From RGIG3528 sp045629005 (GTDB lineage Bacteria; Bacillota; Clostridia; Lachnospirales; Lachnospiraceae), in the NCBI GenBank assembly GCA_045629005.1, contig JAZQQJ010000063.1, positions 1 to 49,285 on the forward strand: 49,285 nt of DNA, read 5' to 3'. Both the position numbers and the translations under genes were made by a program. The stretch's first letter is position 1, and the number at the start of each line of letters is the position of its first letter. This document shows positions 1 through 7,100 of the stretch, piece after piece. Under the pieces are notes generated by a model. The model did not search any database. It was not told the origin of the DNA and was given only the letters and a program-made list of their open reading frames with translations.

Positions 1-3
1 GCA

Positions 4-184
4 AAATCGTTCATCTTTACCTAAACTTCGCCGCGGATTAGGTAGAGAGGGCTGAATCCCGCTTGCTATACCTAACCGTTAGGTATAAACGACTGAAATT
101 CAGAGCTTATACCTAACGCCAGCGATATTTTAGGTAAGACGTGGCGAAATCGCTCGTTTGTACCTATTTTTCGCCGCGGATTAG
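4..184. repeat. Degenerate intergenic repeat cluster with TACCTAA/TTAGGTA motifs
   Basis: A 38-bp segment at 4-41 recurs at 147-184 with about seven mismatches; both copies end in CGCCGCGGATTAG. Between them lie further weaker units starting near 53 and 93, each built around TACCTAA and/or TTAGGTA. A perfect 9-bp inverted repeat (TATACCTAA, 3-nt spacer, TTAGGTATA) sits at 67-87. The unit length is irregular, about 40-52 bp. No open reading frame or transposase is attached. It looks like a non-coding intergenic repeat family, but whether it is dispersed elsewhere in the genome cannot be seen here. Confidence 0.6.
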
Positions 185-292
185 ATTTCCGGGATTCCCC
201 ACAACAGATGATAGAAAAATGTCGAAATAATGAATAGACGGAACGGCAATAGTGAATTAAAATAAATCATATTATTTTGAAAGGACATCATT

Positions 293-1204
293 ATGAAAAG
301 CAAAAACCCTATAATTTCGTCAATTTACACAGCAGATCCTGCACCGACGGTTGTTGGTGATACCCTTTATCTTTACACAACGCATGATGAGGATGAACTT
401 GTCGACAATTTCTACACCATGAATGACTGGCGTTGCTTTTCAACAAAGGACATGGTTAATTGGACAGATCATGGCAAGGTGTTTTCGCTGGATGATATTT
501 CATGGGCAGACCGCAGAGCATGGGCACCTCAGTGCATTGAAAGAAACGGCAGGTTTTATCTTTACTGTCCTGTACACAAAATCGATGGCGGAATGGCCAT
601 TGCAGTAGGCATTTCGGATAAGCCGGAGGGGCCTTTCAAGGACCTTGGCAAGCCGCTCGTTGACGAAGGGGACTGGAATGATATCGATCCCACAGTTTTC
701 ATTGATGATGACGGACAGGCATATCTTTATTTCGGAAATCCCGAGCTTCGTTACGTTCTTCTTAACGAGGATATGGTTTCTTACGATGAAAAGGTCGGAG
801 TTGTAAAGATTCCGATGACGGAAGAAGCTTTTGCAAAGGGAAGCCATATGACCGGCACAACATACGGAGAAGGCCCTTGGTTCTATAAGAGAAACGGTCT
901 CTACTATATGGTTTTCGCAGGCTTTGGCCTTGATAAGAAGGTAGAACATCTTGCGTACTCCACATCAGAAGGCCCGACAGGTCCTTGGAAGTATGGCGGA
1001 TATCTTATGGAAGAAGGCAGTTGCTTTACAAATCATCCCGGTGTGTGTGACTTTAAGGGACATTCATACCTTTTCTACCACACAGATCAGCTTGAAGGCG
1101 GAAACCTTTTCCACAGAAGTGTATGCGTAGCGGAATTCAAATATAACGATGACGGCAGCATAAACATCATCAGCAAATGCGATGGTGTTGAGGGCATTGA
1201 GTAG
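293..1204 (+). CDS. Glycoside hydrolase family 43 protein (arabinofuranosidase/xylosidase type)
   Basis: This is a five-bladed beta-propeller glycosidase of family GH43, which usually removes arabinose or xylose from hemicellulose oligosaccharides by an inverting mechanism. The three expected acidic residues are visible: Asp15 in TADPAP (general base), Asp132 in NDIDPTVFIDDDG (pKa modulator) and Glu193 in GEGPWFY (general acid). At 303 residues it is a bare catalytic domain with no binding module. No signal peptide is present, so it should act in the cytoplasm on imported oligosaccharides. AAGGA at about 280-285 supports the start. It is monocistronic, with a terminator at 1241-1272. Arabinosidase versus xylosidase activity cannot be decided from sequence. 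Confidence 0.88.
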   Translation: MKSKNPIISSIYTADPAPTVVGDTLYLYTTHDEDELVDNFYTMNDWRCFSTKDMVNWTDHGKVFSLDDISWADRRAWAPQCIERNGRFYLYCPVHKIDGGMAIAVGISDKPEGPFKDLGKPLVDEGDWNDIDPTVFIDDDGQAYLYFGNPELRYVLLNEDMVSYDEKVGVVKIPMTEEAFAKGSHMTGTTYGEGPWFYKRNGLYYMVFAGFGLDKKVEHLAYSTSEGPTGPWKYGGYLMEEGSCFTNHPGVCDFKGHSYLFYHTDQLEGGNLFHRSVCVAEFKYNDDGSINIISKCDGVEGIE

Positions 1205-1240
1205 GCCAAGGTTTTCTTAATTTGCTTTGACACGTAAGAC

Positions 1241-1272
1241 GGCGGATATTGATAGAATATCTGCCGCTTTTT
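1241..1272 (+). terminator. Intrinsic terminator of the GH43 gene
   Basis: A 10-bp stem (GGCGGATATT at 1241-1250 with AATATCTGCC at 1256-1265, one G-U pair) has a 5-nt loop and is followed by GCTTTTTT. It lies 37 nt after the GH43 stop. Confidence 0.8.
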
Positions 1273-1354
1273 TGAACATTGTTATTTTTGAACGTAAGCG
1301 AAAAAATGATGATTGCAATCTATTCCATTATCCATGCAGAGTATTCCGTTTTTA

Positions 1355-1382
1355 TTGTTTTTTGTCATTTCAACTGTATACT
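1355..1382 (+). promoter_or_regulatory. Candidate sigma-A promoter of the LytTR operon
   Basis: TTGTTT (1355-1360) and TATACT (1377-1382) are separated by 16 bp, and the AGGAGGTG ribosome site follows at 1391. The short leader fits. It is inferred only from hexamer matches. Confidence 0.5.
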
Positions 1383-1403
1383 GAAATCACAGGAGGTGAA
1401 AAA

Positions 1404-1850
1404 ATGCGAGTAAGACTTAAGCTGAATCCTGACAGACGAGAGCAGGTACAGAGAGAACTTTTGAATCTGGGGATAGAAATCAGTGATGATGCTGATTTGA
1501 TATTGACGGAGGAAAACTTTCTTGAGGGTGAAATCCTTTGCCGTAAAGAGGATAATCGTATTCGTGTATCGATTGATGCTGTCTTATATGCGGAATCTCT
1601 GGGGAAAGATGTTTATATTATTGCAGATAATCAAAGATATTCTGTGAATATGCGACTATATGAATTAGAGCGTATGCTTCCCGCGGATAAGTTTATACGA
1701 ATCAGTAATTCCGTAATTATCAGGAAAAATGCTATTAAAAAAATTCGGCCTTCTGTAGGTCAAAAATATTATTTGACCTTGAAAAACGGCACGGTTGTTG
1801 ATGTTACCAGGTCTTATTATGCAAGGTTTAAGGATTTTTACGGCATTTAA
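1404..1850 (+). CDS. LytTR-family DNA-binding regulator
   Basis: This is a 148-residue transcription regulator with a LytTR DNA-binding domain at about residues 50-146; the block from LYAESLGKDVYII to KFIRISNSVIIRKNAIKKI is characteristic. It has no receiver domain, so it is not a classical response regulator. The roughly 50-residue N-terminal part is a small alpha/beta segment of unknown role. AGGAGGTG at 1391-1398 selects this ATG; a longer in-frame reading from 1227 runs through the upstream terminator and is rejected. Its stop overlaps the ribosome site of the next gene, a membrane protein, so the two form an operon. Such stand-alone LytTR proteins are often paired with a membrane protein that modulates them; that role is inferred here. 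Confidence 0.85.
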   Translation: MRVRLKLNPDRREQVQRELLNLGIEISDDADLILTEENFLEGEILCRKEDNRIRVSIDAVLYAESLGKDVYIIADNQRYSVNMRLYELERMLPADKFIRISNSVIIRKNAIKKIRPSVGQKYYLTLKNGTVVDVTRSYYARFKDFYGI

Positions 1851-1862
1851 GGAGGAAGAATA

Positions 1863-2627
1863 GTGTTAAATATTGCTCGAATTATTATTCTGATTGCGTT
1901 GCTGTCAGTTGTGACAATAATTGTGTATTACATCATATATTCCTGGCGCATCAATGCCAAAATAGCAAGCGGTGAAGTAACAGGGAAACGTATGATTGAC
2001 ATTCCTAAGGTAATTATCGCAGTAATATTGGCCGCGCTGCTGATTTATTCGCTGATTGTTACCCATGCACTAAATGAAAGCCGTCGCCAGGGAACAGTGG
2101 AAAATCGCAATACGTTTTCTGTGATTGACCTGTCAGATTATACCTATAGTGGATTTAATGGAACGCTGGTTGGTAACGATGCTTCCTATGCCAAAAGTTA
2201 TTCGAAAGAAAGCAACGCAGGCTATCAAAAGTCCATAACACATGATGGGGATTTTGTTTTCACTGCATTTACACGTGTGGGTCAATGCGATGCATTTCAT
2301 CCGGATTATTTCTGCTTCGTAGACTATGTAGGAGAAAATTCAGAAAATCTTTCCCTATATGAGTATTATGAATTTATCAATATTGATTCTATGGATAGTA
2401 TTGGCGGAATCGGGGCCGGAGGGGGAAGCATCCGGGATGGTTTTTTGATTATCGGTAACTTGAACAAAACAGAAATGTTTAAAATCACTACGTACATTCT
2501 TGACGGAAAGGGAGAAGATGCGTATTTCGAGGCAGAACATAAGGCCTTCGAAGAGGATAAAGGCAATTTCCCGAATGCATATGATTATGCAGTGTCAACC
2601 GGTAGTTTGGTAATCTCCTTGCAATAA
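1863..2627 (+). CDS. Membrane protein with two N-terminal TM segments, partner of the LytTR regulator
   Basis: I do not recognise the family of this 254-residue protein. It has two hydrophobic segments (about residues 4-27 and 47-67) separated by a short basic stretch, then about 185 residues predicted outside the membrane, including a Gly-rich run (GGIGAGGGS) around residue 180. The start is GTG at 1863, set by AAGGAGG overlapping the stop of the LytTR gene (1848-1855). The gap between the genes is 12 nt, so translation is probably coupled. By analogy with LytTR/membrane-protein pairs it may be the anti-activator or sensor for the LytTR protein. It does not look like DUF3021, which has four TM segments and no large outer domain. 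Confidence 0.7.
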   Translation: MLNIARIIILIALLSVVTIIVYYIIYSWRINAKIASGEVTGKRMIDIPKVIIAVILAALLIYSLIVTHALNESRRQGTVENRNTFSVIDLSDYTYSGFNGTLVGNDASYAKSYSKESNAGYQKSITHDGDFVFTAFTRVGQCDAFHPDYFCFVDYVGENSENLSLYEYYEFINIDSMDSIGGIGAGGGSIRDGFLIIGNLNKTEMFKITTYILDGKGEDAYFEAEHKAFEEDKGNFPNAYDYAVSTGSLVISLQ

Positions 2628-2686
2628 TTAAGAAAATCTGTAAAGATTACAAAAAGGTATTGCTATAGAAGGGAGTGTAATAATGT

Positions 2687-3103
2687 ATGTCAGAGAATAA
2701 TAAAAAAGACGTTCTCACGATTCGTGTTTTCATTACGGGATGTAATGAAGTGAAGGGCGGGAACGCTACAGCGCGCATGATTACTTTTGACGGTGACTGT
2801 GATTGCGAAAACTTTAAAGGAAAAATACTTCCGGGCGGAGTGGACACCCAGCGTGAATACAAAGATGCACCGTTTTCACTCTCAGCAAGATATATGCTTG
2901 AGGGTGTGGACAAGGAAGGTGTACCTTGCAGGATTTTTATTGAAAACAACGGAACTATTGTAAATGGTGCGATGCTTACACAGCCCAAAATAACAACAGA
3001 CAGCAAGGCGCTTTCATTCCTTGAAAACGCTTCTCTTGAGGGCACAATTGAAGGCTGGGAGAAGGGCGTAATCATTCACATTTACGAAAAAGTTTTTCGA
3101 TAA
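2687..3103 (+). CDS. DUF3237-like small beta-barrel protein
   Basis: This 138-residue protein resembles the DUF3237 family: an N-terminal strand (LTIRVFITGCNEV), a PGG turn (LPGGVDTQ), an ARYMLE strand and an IFIENNGTI segment in the expected order. The biochemical role of the family is not established. GAAGGGAG at about 2669-2676 sets the start. An ATG four bases earlier (2683) is out of frame and gives only a five-codon peptide, so 2687 is the start. The 3' end overlaps the convergent MocR-type gene by 32 bp, with no room for a terminator between them. The link to neighbours is unclear. Confidence 0.7.
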   Translation: MSENNKKDVLTIRVFITGCNEVKGGNATARMITFDGDCDCENFKGKILPGGVDTQREYKDAPFSLSARYMLEGVDKEGVPCRIFIENNGTIVNGAMLTQPKITTDSKALSFLENASLEGTIEGWEKGVIIHIYEKVFR

Positions 3104-4526
3104 GCCCAAGCTTTTCCATTGGAATGTCTGTGTAATACAAAGAAAAATATTGATCTTTTGCGTTTGATATTTCGCTTATGGGTGTAATCAAAATACCAAG
3201 AGATGAAGCAGCTTTGCAGAGAACCTCAGGTTCTTCAAAGGCTGCTCTTTTTATAATTACGGAAAGCCCCGAGCCTTCGTTTGCAAGCTCTGTATGAGAC
3301 TTCTTGGGCAATTCGGAAATAATATTTTTAATGGCATCAAGCTTCCTTGAAAAGAGGACACGCTTTTTTCTGATGGCGGCATAGTAATAGCCTTCGTGCA
3401 TATAATGGGCGAGAGCAAGCTGCTCTGTTTTGGAGCAGGCCTGACGGTAGTTCTCGCGGTTTGCTTCAAAAAGTCTGACGAAGGCATCCGGAAGCACCAT
3501 ATAAGAGATTTTGACGGACGAAAAAAGTGTAGTTGAAAATGAACCGAGATAAATGACACGGTCCTCCATGTCGAGAGCCTTTAAGCTTGGCAGGGGACGT
3601 CCGAAGTAGCGGAGCTCACTGTCGTAATCGTCCTCGATAATGTATGAATTATTGTCCGATGCCCATTTGAGAAGCTGCTGTCTTGCGGTTATCGGCATGA
3701 CAGCACCTGTCGGAAACTGATTTGACGGATTTACGTAAACTGCCGACGGAATGTTTGTCGGAAGCTTTTCTATGGTGATGCCTGTAGGTGTTACAGGAAT
3801 ATCGAACACGGTAAACCCCGCATCGGCAAGCATTGAACGGACAGGTGTGTACCCTGGTTTTTCAACGGAGGTCATATTGATGTCCGCAAGGTGGAGAAGC
3901 TTTCCGAGCTGAAGTATTGTCTGCTGTGTGCCTGCTGCAACAATAATGTTTTCCTTTGAGGTACGAACGCCTCTTGAATGAAGCAGGTAATCTGCTATTT
4001 CTTCGCGCAGGACGCTTTCTCCTTTAGGCTCGGACCGTGAGAGAAGCTTGTCTGTCTGTTCTGTGAGTACGTGGGAAATACATTTCTTCCATTTTACGAA
4101 ATCGAATGATGAAGGGTCCGTAAGCGGAGATACATTTGCAGAGCCTGCATCGGAGCACATATCGGGGCGGTTGCTGAAATTTACGGTGTAATCGCCAAAG
4201 CCTGAATGGTTTACGTCCTCAGTATAGCGATTATTTTCTGTGCGCCTTCCATTCCCCGCATAGTCGCGTCCTGTGCGTTTTACATTCTCTGCATAGTAGC
4301 CGCTTCCGGCGCGGCTTTTGATGTAGCCTTCGCAGACAAGCTGGTCGTAGGCGCGGATTACAGTGGTTGTGCTTGTGCGAGTAGTGTCTGCAAGTGTCCT
4401 TACAGAAGGCATTTTCTCGCCCGAAACAATGTCTCCGGAAAGAAGCTGTTGCTTGATGGCTTCATATAACTGTATATATAATGATTTTGAAGAACTGTTA
4501 TCTTTTTCGAGAATAATTTGATTCAT
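3072..4526 (-). CDS. MocR/PdxR-family GntR-aminotransferase fusion regulator without the PLP lysine
   Basis: A 484-residue fusion of a GntR winged helix (about residues 5-80; MPSVRTLADTTRTSTTTVIRAYDQL) to a fold-type-I aminotransferase-like domain (about 135-484), joined by a polar linker (82-125). Fold landmarks remain: NPSNQFPTG (266-274), DDYDSELRY (299-307) and YLGSFSTTLF (326-335). In known MocR proteins the last motif reads FSK-T/S-L and its lysine binds PLP. Here residue 332 is threonine, confirmed codon by codon (3533-3531). The C-terminal substrate-carboxylate arginine is also not evident (FSLYYTDI). PLP therefore cannot be held as the usual Schiff base. AGGAGAAC at about 4531-4539 sets the start. 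It diverges from an ECF S component, its likely target. The PLP effector may be lost or replaced. Confidence 0.88.
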   Translation of the reverse strand: MNQIILEKDNSSSKSLYIQLYEAIKQQLLSGDIVSGEKMPSVRTLADTTRTSTTTVIRAYDQLVCEGYIKSRAGSGYYAENVKRTGRDYAGNGRRTENNRYTEDVNHSGFGDYTVNFSNRPDMCSDAGSANVSPLTDPSSFDFVKWKKCISHVLTEQTDKLLSRSEPKGESVLREEIADYLLHSRGVRTSKENIIVAAGTQQTILQLGKLLHLADINMTSVEKPGYTPVRSMLADAGFTVFDIPVTPTGITIEKLPTNIPSAVYVNPSNQFPTGAVMPITARQQLLKWASDNNSYIIEDDYDSELRYFGRPLPSLKALDMEDRVIYLGSFSTTLFSSVKISYMVLPDAFVRLFEANRENYRQACSKTEQLALAHYMHEGYYYAAIRKKRVLFSRKLDAIKNIISELPKKSHTELANEGSGLSVIIKRAAFEEPEVLCKAASSLGILITPISEISNAKDQYFSLYYTDIPMEKLGLIEKLFRKCE

Positions 4527-4575
4527 ACGTTGTTCTCCTGCAAACTGTATGCTTAAAAATAGTTAAAATTGAATA

Positions 4576-4604
4576 TTTATATATTAACAGTAAGGGACTA
4601 TAAT
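4576..4604 (+). promoter_or_regulatory. Candidate promoter of the ECF S-component gene, within the MocR-type intergenic region
   Basis: TTTATA (4576-4581) and TATAAT (4599-4604) are 17 bp apart, ahead of the AAAGGAG site at 4617-4623. The 107-bp AT-rich region shared with the divergent MocR-type gene is the natural place for its operator. No clear direct-repeat operator could be fixed by eye. Confidence 0.5.
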
Positions 4605-4633
4605 TGCAAGCAGTCTAAAGGAGATGTGAAACT

Positions 4634-5443
4634 ATGGAAAAAAAGAAAAAACCGATAATGCTTATAACGGGTGCGGTTATGACGGCTTTGGGACTCGGAG
4701 CATCCATATTCGGCTTTGCAAATTATGTCGTTGACGAGAAGTCAATAAATAAAGACGATCCGATGTTTCCGGTTATATGCATAGGTCTTTTTGCTTTTAT
4801 GACAGGAATGGTTGTTCTCGTTGAAGGAATATTGCAGCTTCGTAAAAATGATGAGAATGTTGTTTCCTACTCGAAAAAGGAGCAGCTTACAACAATGGCC
4901 CAGGCAGGTCTTTTTGCGGCACTCTCATACGTACTGTTTGTATTTTTAAAGATTCCTCTTGGCTCGGGCAATACATCTCTTCATCTCGGAAACACGATGG
5001 TTGTGCTTGCGGCACTTCTTATCGGCGGATCATGGGGTGGTCTTGCGGGTGCAATAGGTCTTACACTTGCTGATTTTACTTCAGGCTATACAACAAGCGC
5101 ACCGAAGACGTTTTTTCTTAAGCTTCTCATAGGACTTATCACAGGCTTCCTTGCACATAAAGTATTTAAGCTTTCACGCACTTCGGACAATAAAAAGATC
5201 GTTACAGGCACAATTGTTTCTTCTGTAGCGGGACTTCTTTTTAACTGTGTTGCAGACCCTGTTGTCGGGTATTTTTACAAGCAGTATTTATTCGGTTATC
5301 CTCAGGATGCAGCAAAGGCTCTCGCAAAGGTTTCATCCCTTGCAACGGCAGTAAATGCGGTGCTTTCAGGCATTGTTGCAGTTCTCCTTTATCTCGCTCT
5401 CAGACCTGCGTTAAAGAAGGTTGGTCTCTTTAAAACTTTATAG
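4634..5443 (+). CDS. ECF transporter S component (vitamin-type substrate-binding membrane subunit)
   Basis: This 269-residue integral membrane protein has an ECF S-component core from about residue 80 onward. Visible family features are the AALSYVLFVFLKIPLG segment, LHLGNTMVVLAALLIGG, GAIGLTLADFTSGYT and KLLIGLITGFLAHK, resembling the ECF-ribofla_trS/DUF1393 group. S components bind a vitamin or cofactor precursor and pair with the shared EcfT/EcfA energising module encoded elsewhere. Before the core there are two extra hydrophobic segments (about 7-30 and 45-66), which is unusual. The divergent MocR-type regulator hints at vitamin B6 or a related compound, but that regulator has lost its PLP lysine, so the substrate stays open. 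AAAGGAG at 4617-4623 sets the start. Confidence 0.8.
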   Translation: MEKKKKPIMLITGAVMTALGLGASIFGFANYVVDEKSINKDDPMFPVICIGLFAFMTGMVVLVEGILQLRKNDENVVSYSKKEQLTTMAQAGLFAALSYVLFVFLKIPLGSGNTSLHLGNTMVVLAALLIGGSWGGLAGAIGLTLADFTSGYTTSAPKTFFLKLLIGLITGFLAHKVFKLSRTSDNKKIVTGTIVSSVAGLLFNCVADPVVGYFYKQYLFGYPQDAAKALAKVSSLATAVNAVLSGIVAVLLYLALRPALKKVGLFKTL

Positions 5444-5502
5444 CTGACTTATTAAGACCAAAGGTCGGATTGATTAAATCTTTGTAGTTGACTTATTAAG
5501 AT
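5423..5502. repeat. Imperfect tandem duplication spanning the ECF S-component stop codon
   Basis: A 23-bp segment at 5436-5458 recurs at 5480-5502 with three mismatches (core TGACTTATTAAGA), 44 bp apart. The similarity extends upstream to GGTC at 5423 and 5463 with a small indel. The first copy contains the last codons and stop of the S-component gene. A small GACC-AAA-GGTC hairpin lies at the junction. Confidence 0.65.
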
Positions 5503-5543
5503 TAAACGCACATAATACTTCCATTAGATTGGGAGTATTTTTT

Positions 5544-6149
5544 ATGAGAATTTATGTAGATTGCGATGACGTAATAAGCAAAACAGGAGAAATGTTCTGT
5601 CGTCTTGGCAGAGAGGTTTTCAATAAGGACATTGCGTACGATGAAATTACGGATTTTAACATCCAGAAGTCGTTTAAACTGTCTGATGAAGACTTTAAAA
5701 AGATGATGTTTCTTGCACATGAACCGGAAAATCTCGGTACAGTCGGAATCATCGACGGTGCTGCGGAGACAATCAATTCATGGTTTGATGCAGGGCATGA
5801 AGTGAATGTTGTTACGGGACGTCCCTTCAGAACATATGAACTCACAAGAAACTGGCTTGACGAACACGGACTGGAAAGAATCAAGCTCATTCATGTAGAC
5901 AAGTACGGTGTTGAAAAAGAGCATGATGGCAAAAAGGGTGTGACCATCGACGAATTCAAGAGTTACAAATATGATTTCGCTGTTGAAGACTCGCCGCTTG
6001 CTTTCCCTCTTCTTGAAAGTATACAGTGTGGAAAGGTTGCAGTGCTTGACAGGCCGTGGAACAGTGGTACCAATCTTGAGACAGACCGTTTTTCGCGATG
6101 TACGGACTGGAAAGATGTAGCTGCTCTTTTTGAAAGGTTTGTAAGATAA
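5544..6149 (+). CDS. 5' nucleotidase, deoxy (NT5C-like HAD phosphatase)
   Basis: A HAD-superfamily protein of the 5'(3')-deoxyribonucleotidase (NT5C) group, which dephosphorylates (deoxy)nucleoside monophosphates. The nucleophile motif is MRIYVDCDDV with Asp6 and Asp8 as the DxD pair. VVTGRPFRTYELTRNWL carries the motif II Thr, and YDFAVEDSPL is the acidic motif IV. Length is 201 residues from this ATG, near the family norm. GGGAG at 5531-5535 is 8 nt from this start; a TTG start at 5529 would put the ribosome site inside the gene and is rejected. The product is cytoplasmic. The cysteine synthase gene follows after 22 nt, so they probably share a transcript. A true substrate could differ, since many family members are uncharacterised. 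Confidence 0.82.
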   Translation: MRIYVDCDDVISKTGEMFCRLGREVFNKDIAYDEITDFNIQKSFKLSDEDFKKMMFLAHEPENLGTVGIIDGAAETINSWFDAGHEVNVVTGRPFRTYELTRNWLDEHGLERIKLIHVDKYGVEKEHDGKKGVTIDEFKSYKYDFAVEDSPLAFPLLESIQCGKVAVLDRPWNSGTNLETDRFSRCTDWKDVAALFERFVR

Positions 6150-6171
6150 ATTTGCTAAGGAGACCGGCATT

Positions 6172-7080
6172 ATGAATAAAGTAACAGATAACATACTCGA
6201 TCTTATCGGCGATACACCGATGATCGATTTGAAGAAATCAACGGGATTGAATATCTATGCAAAGGCAGAATTTCTGAATCCCGGCGGAAGCATTAAGGAC
6301 CGTATCGCCAAGAATATGATTGAAGTGGCCGAGCGCGAAGGAAAACTTAAGCCCGGTATGACAATCATTGAGCCTACAAGCGGTAATACAGGCATCGGCC
6401 TTGCACTTTGCGGCGTAAGAATGGGCTACCGTGTTGTCATAGTTATGCCTGAAAATATGAGTGAGGAGCGTAAGAAAATCATCCGCGCACTTGGTGCAGA
6501 GCTTGTGCTTACACCTGCAGAGCTCTCCATCGGCGGTTCTGTTGCGAAGGCTGAAGAGCTTGCGGCTTCTTCCGATGAGTATTTTGTGCCTCAGCAGTTC
6601 ACAAATCAGGCAAATCCCGATGCTCACTATGCTTCAACAGCTAAAGAAATCTATGAGCAGATGAACGGCAAGGTTGATATATTTGTAAGCGGTATAGGCA
6701 GTGGCGGTACACTCCAGGGCATCAGCAAATACCTGAAGGAGAAAAATCCCGACCTTAAGATTGTTGCCGTTGAGCCGAAGAATGTGTCCGCACTTCTCGG
6801 CGATGAGCCCGGTCTTCACCAGATTCAGGGTATCGGTGACGGATTTGTTCCCGACATTCTTGACGTAGATATGATTACCGACATTGTAACCGTTACCGAT
6901 GAGGACGCCATCAATACAGCCCGTGAGCTTGCAAGAGTACAGGGACTTCTCGTAGGAACGTCTTCAGGTGCCAATGTCTGGGCTGCAAAGAAGATGGCAA
7001 AGAAGTACGGAAACGACAAGGTTATTTGCACAGTCCTTGCCGACAGAGTTGAGAGGTATTTCAGTACATCTCTCATCTAA
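6172..7080 (+). CDS. cysK: Cysteine synthase (O-acetylserine sulfhydrylase), PLP-dependent
   Basis: A fold-type-II PLP enzyme of 302 residues that makes cysteine from O-acetylserine and sulfide in the cytoplasm. The PLP lysine is Lys42 in NPGGSIKDR. The substrate loop PTSGNTG is at 68-74, the phosphate-binding GIGSGGT is near 174-180, and GTSSGANVWAA is near the C-terminus. The last block reads VLADRVERYFSTSLI where most CysK proteins have PD-S/T-GERYLST. The position usually holding the Ser/Thr that contacts the pyridine nitrogen is an Arg, as in some divergent clostridial or CBS-like members. The protein ends soon after, so it is at the short end of the family. AAGGAG at 6157-6162 sets the start. 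A cystathionine beta-synthase-like activity is possible. Confidence 0.88.
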   Translation: MNKVTDNILDLIGDTPMIDLKKSTGLNIYAKAEFLNPGGSIKDRIAKNMIEVAEREGKLKPGMTIIEPTSGNTGIGLALCGVRMGYRVVIVMPENMSEERKKIIRALGAELVLTPAELSIGGSVAKAEELAASSDEYFVPQQFTNQANPDAHYASTAKEIYEQMNGKVDIFVSGIGSGGTLQGISKYLKEKNPDLKIVAVEPKNVSALLGDEPGLHQIQGIGDGFVPDILDVDMITDIVTVTDEDAINTARELARVQGLLVGTSSGANVWAAKKMAKKYGNDKVICTVLADRVERYFSTSLI

Positions 7081-7100
7081 AAGCGAAGAAGAGAGTTATT

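Noticed and set aside
1227..1403. Upstream in-frame extension of the LytTR gene
   Set aside because: The extension runs through the GH43 terminator and its composition is not protein-like; AGGAGGTG at 1391 clearly serves ATG 1404.
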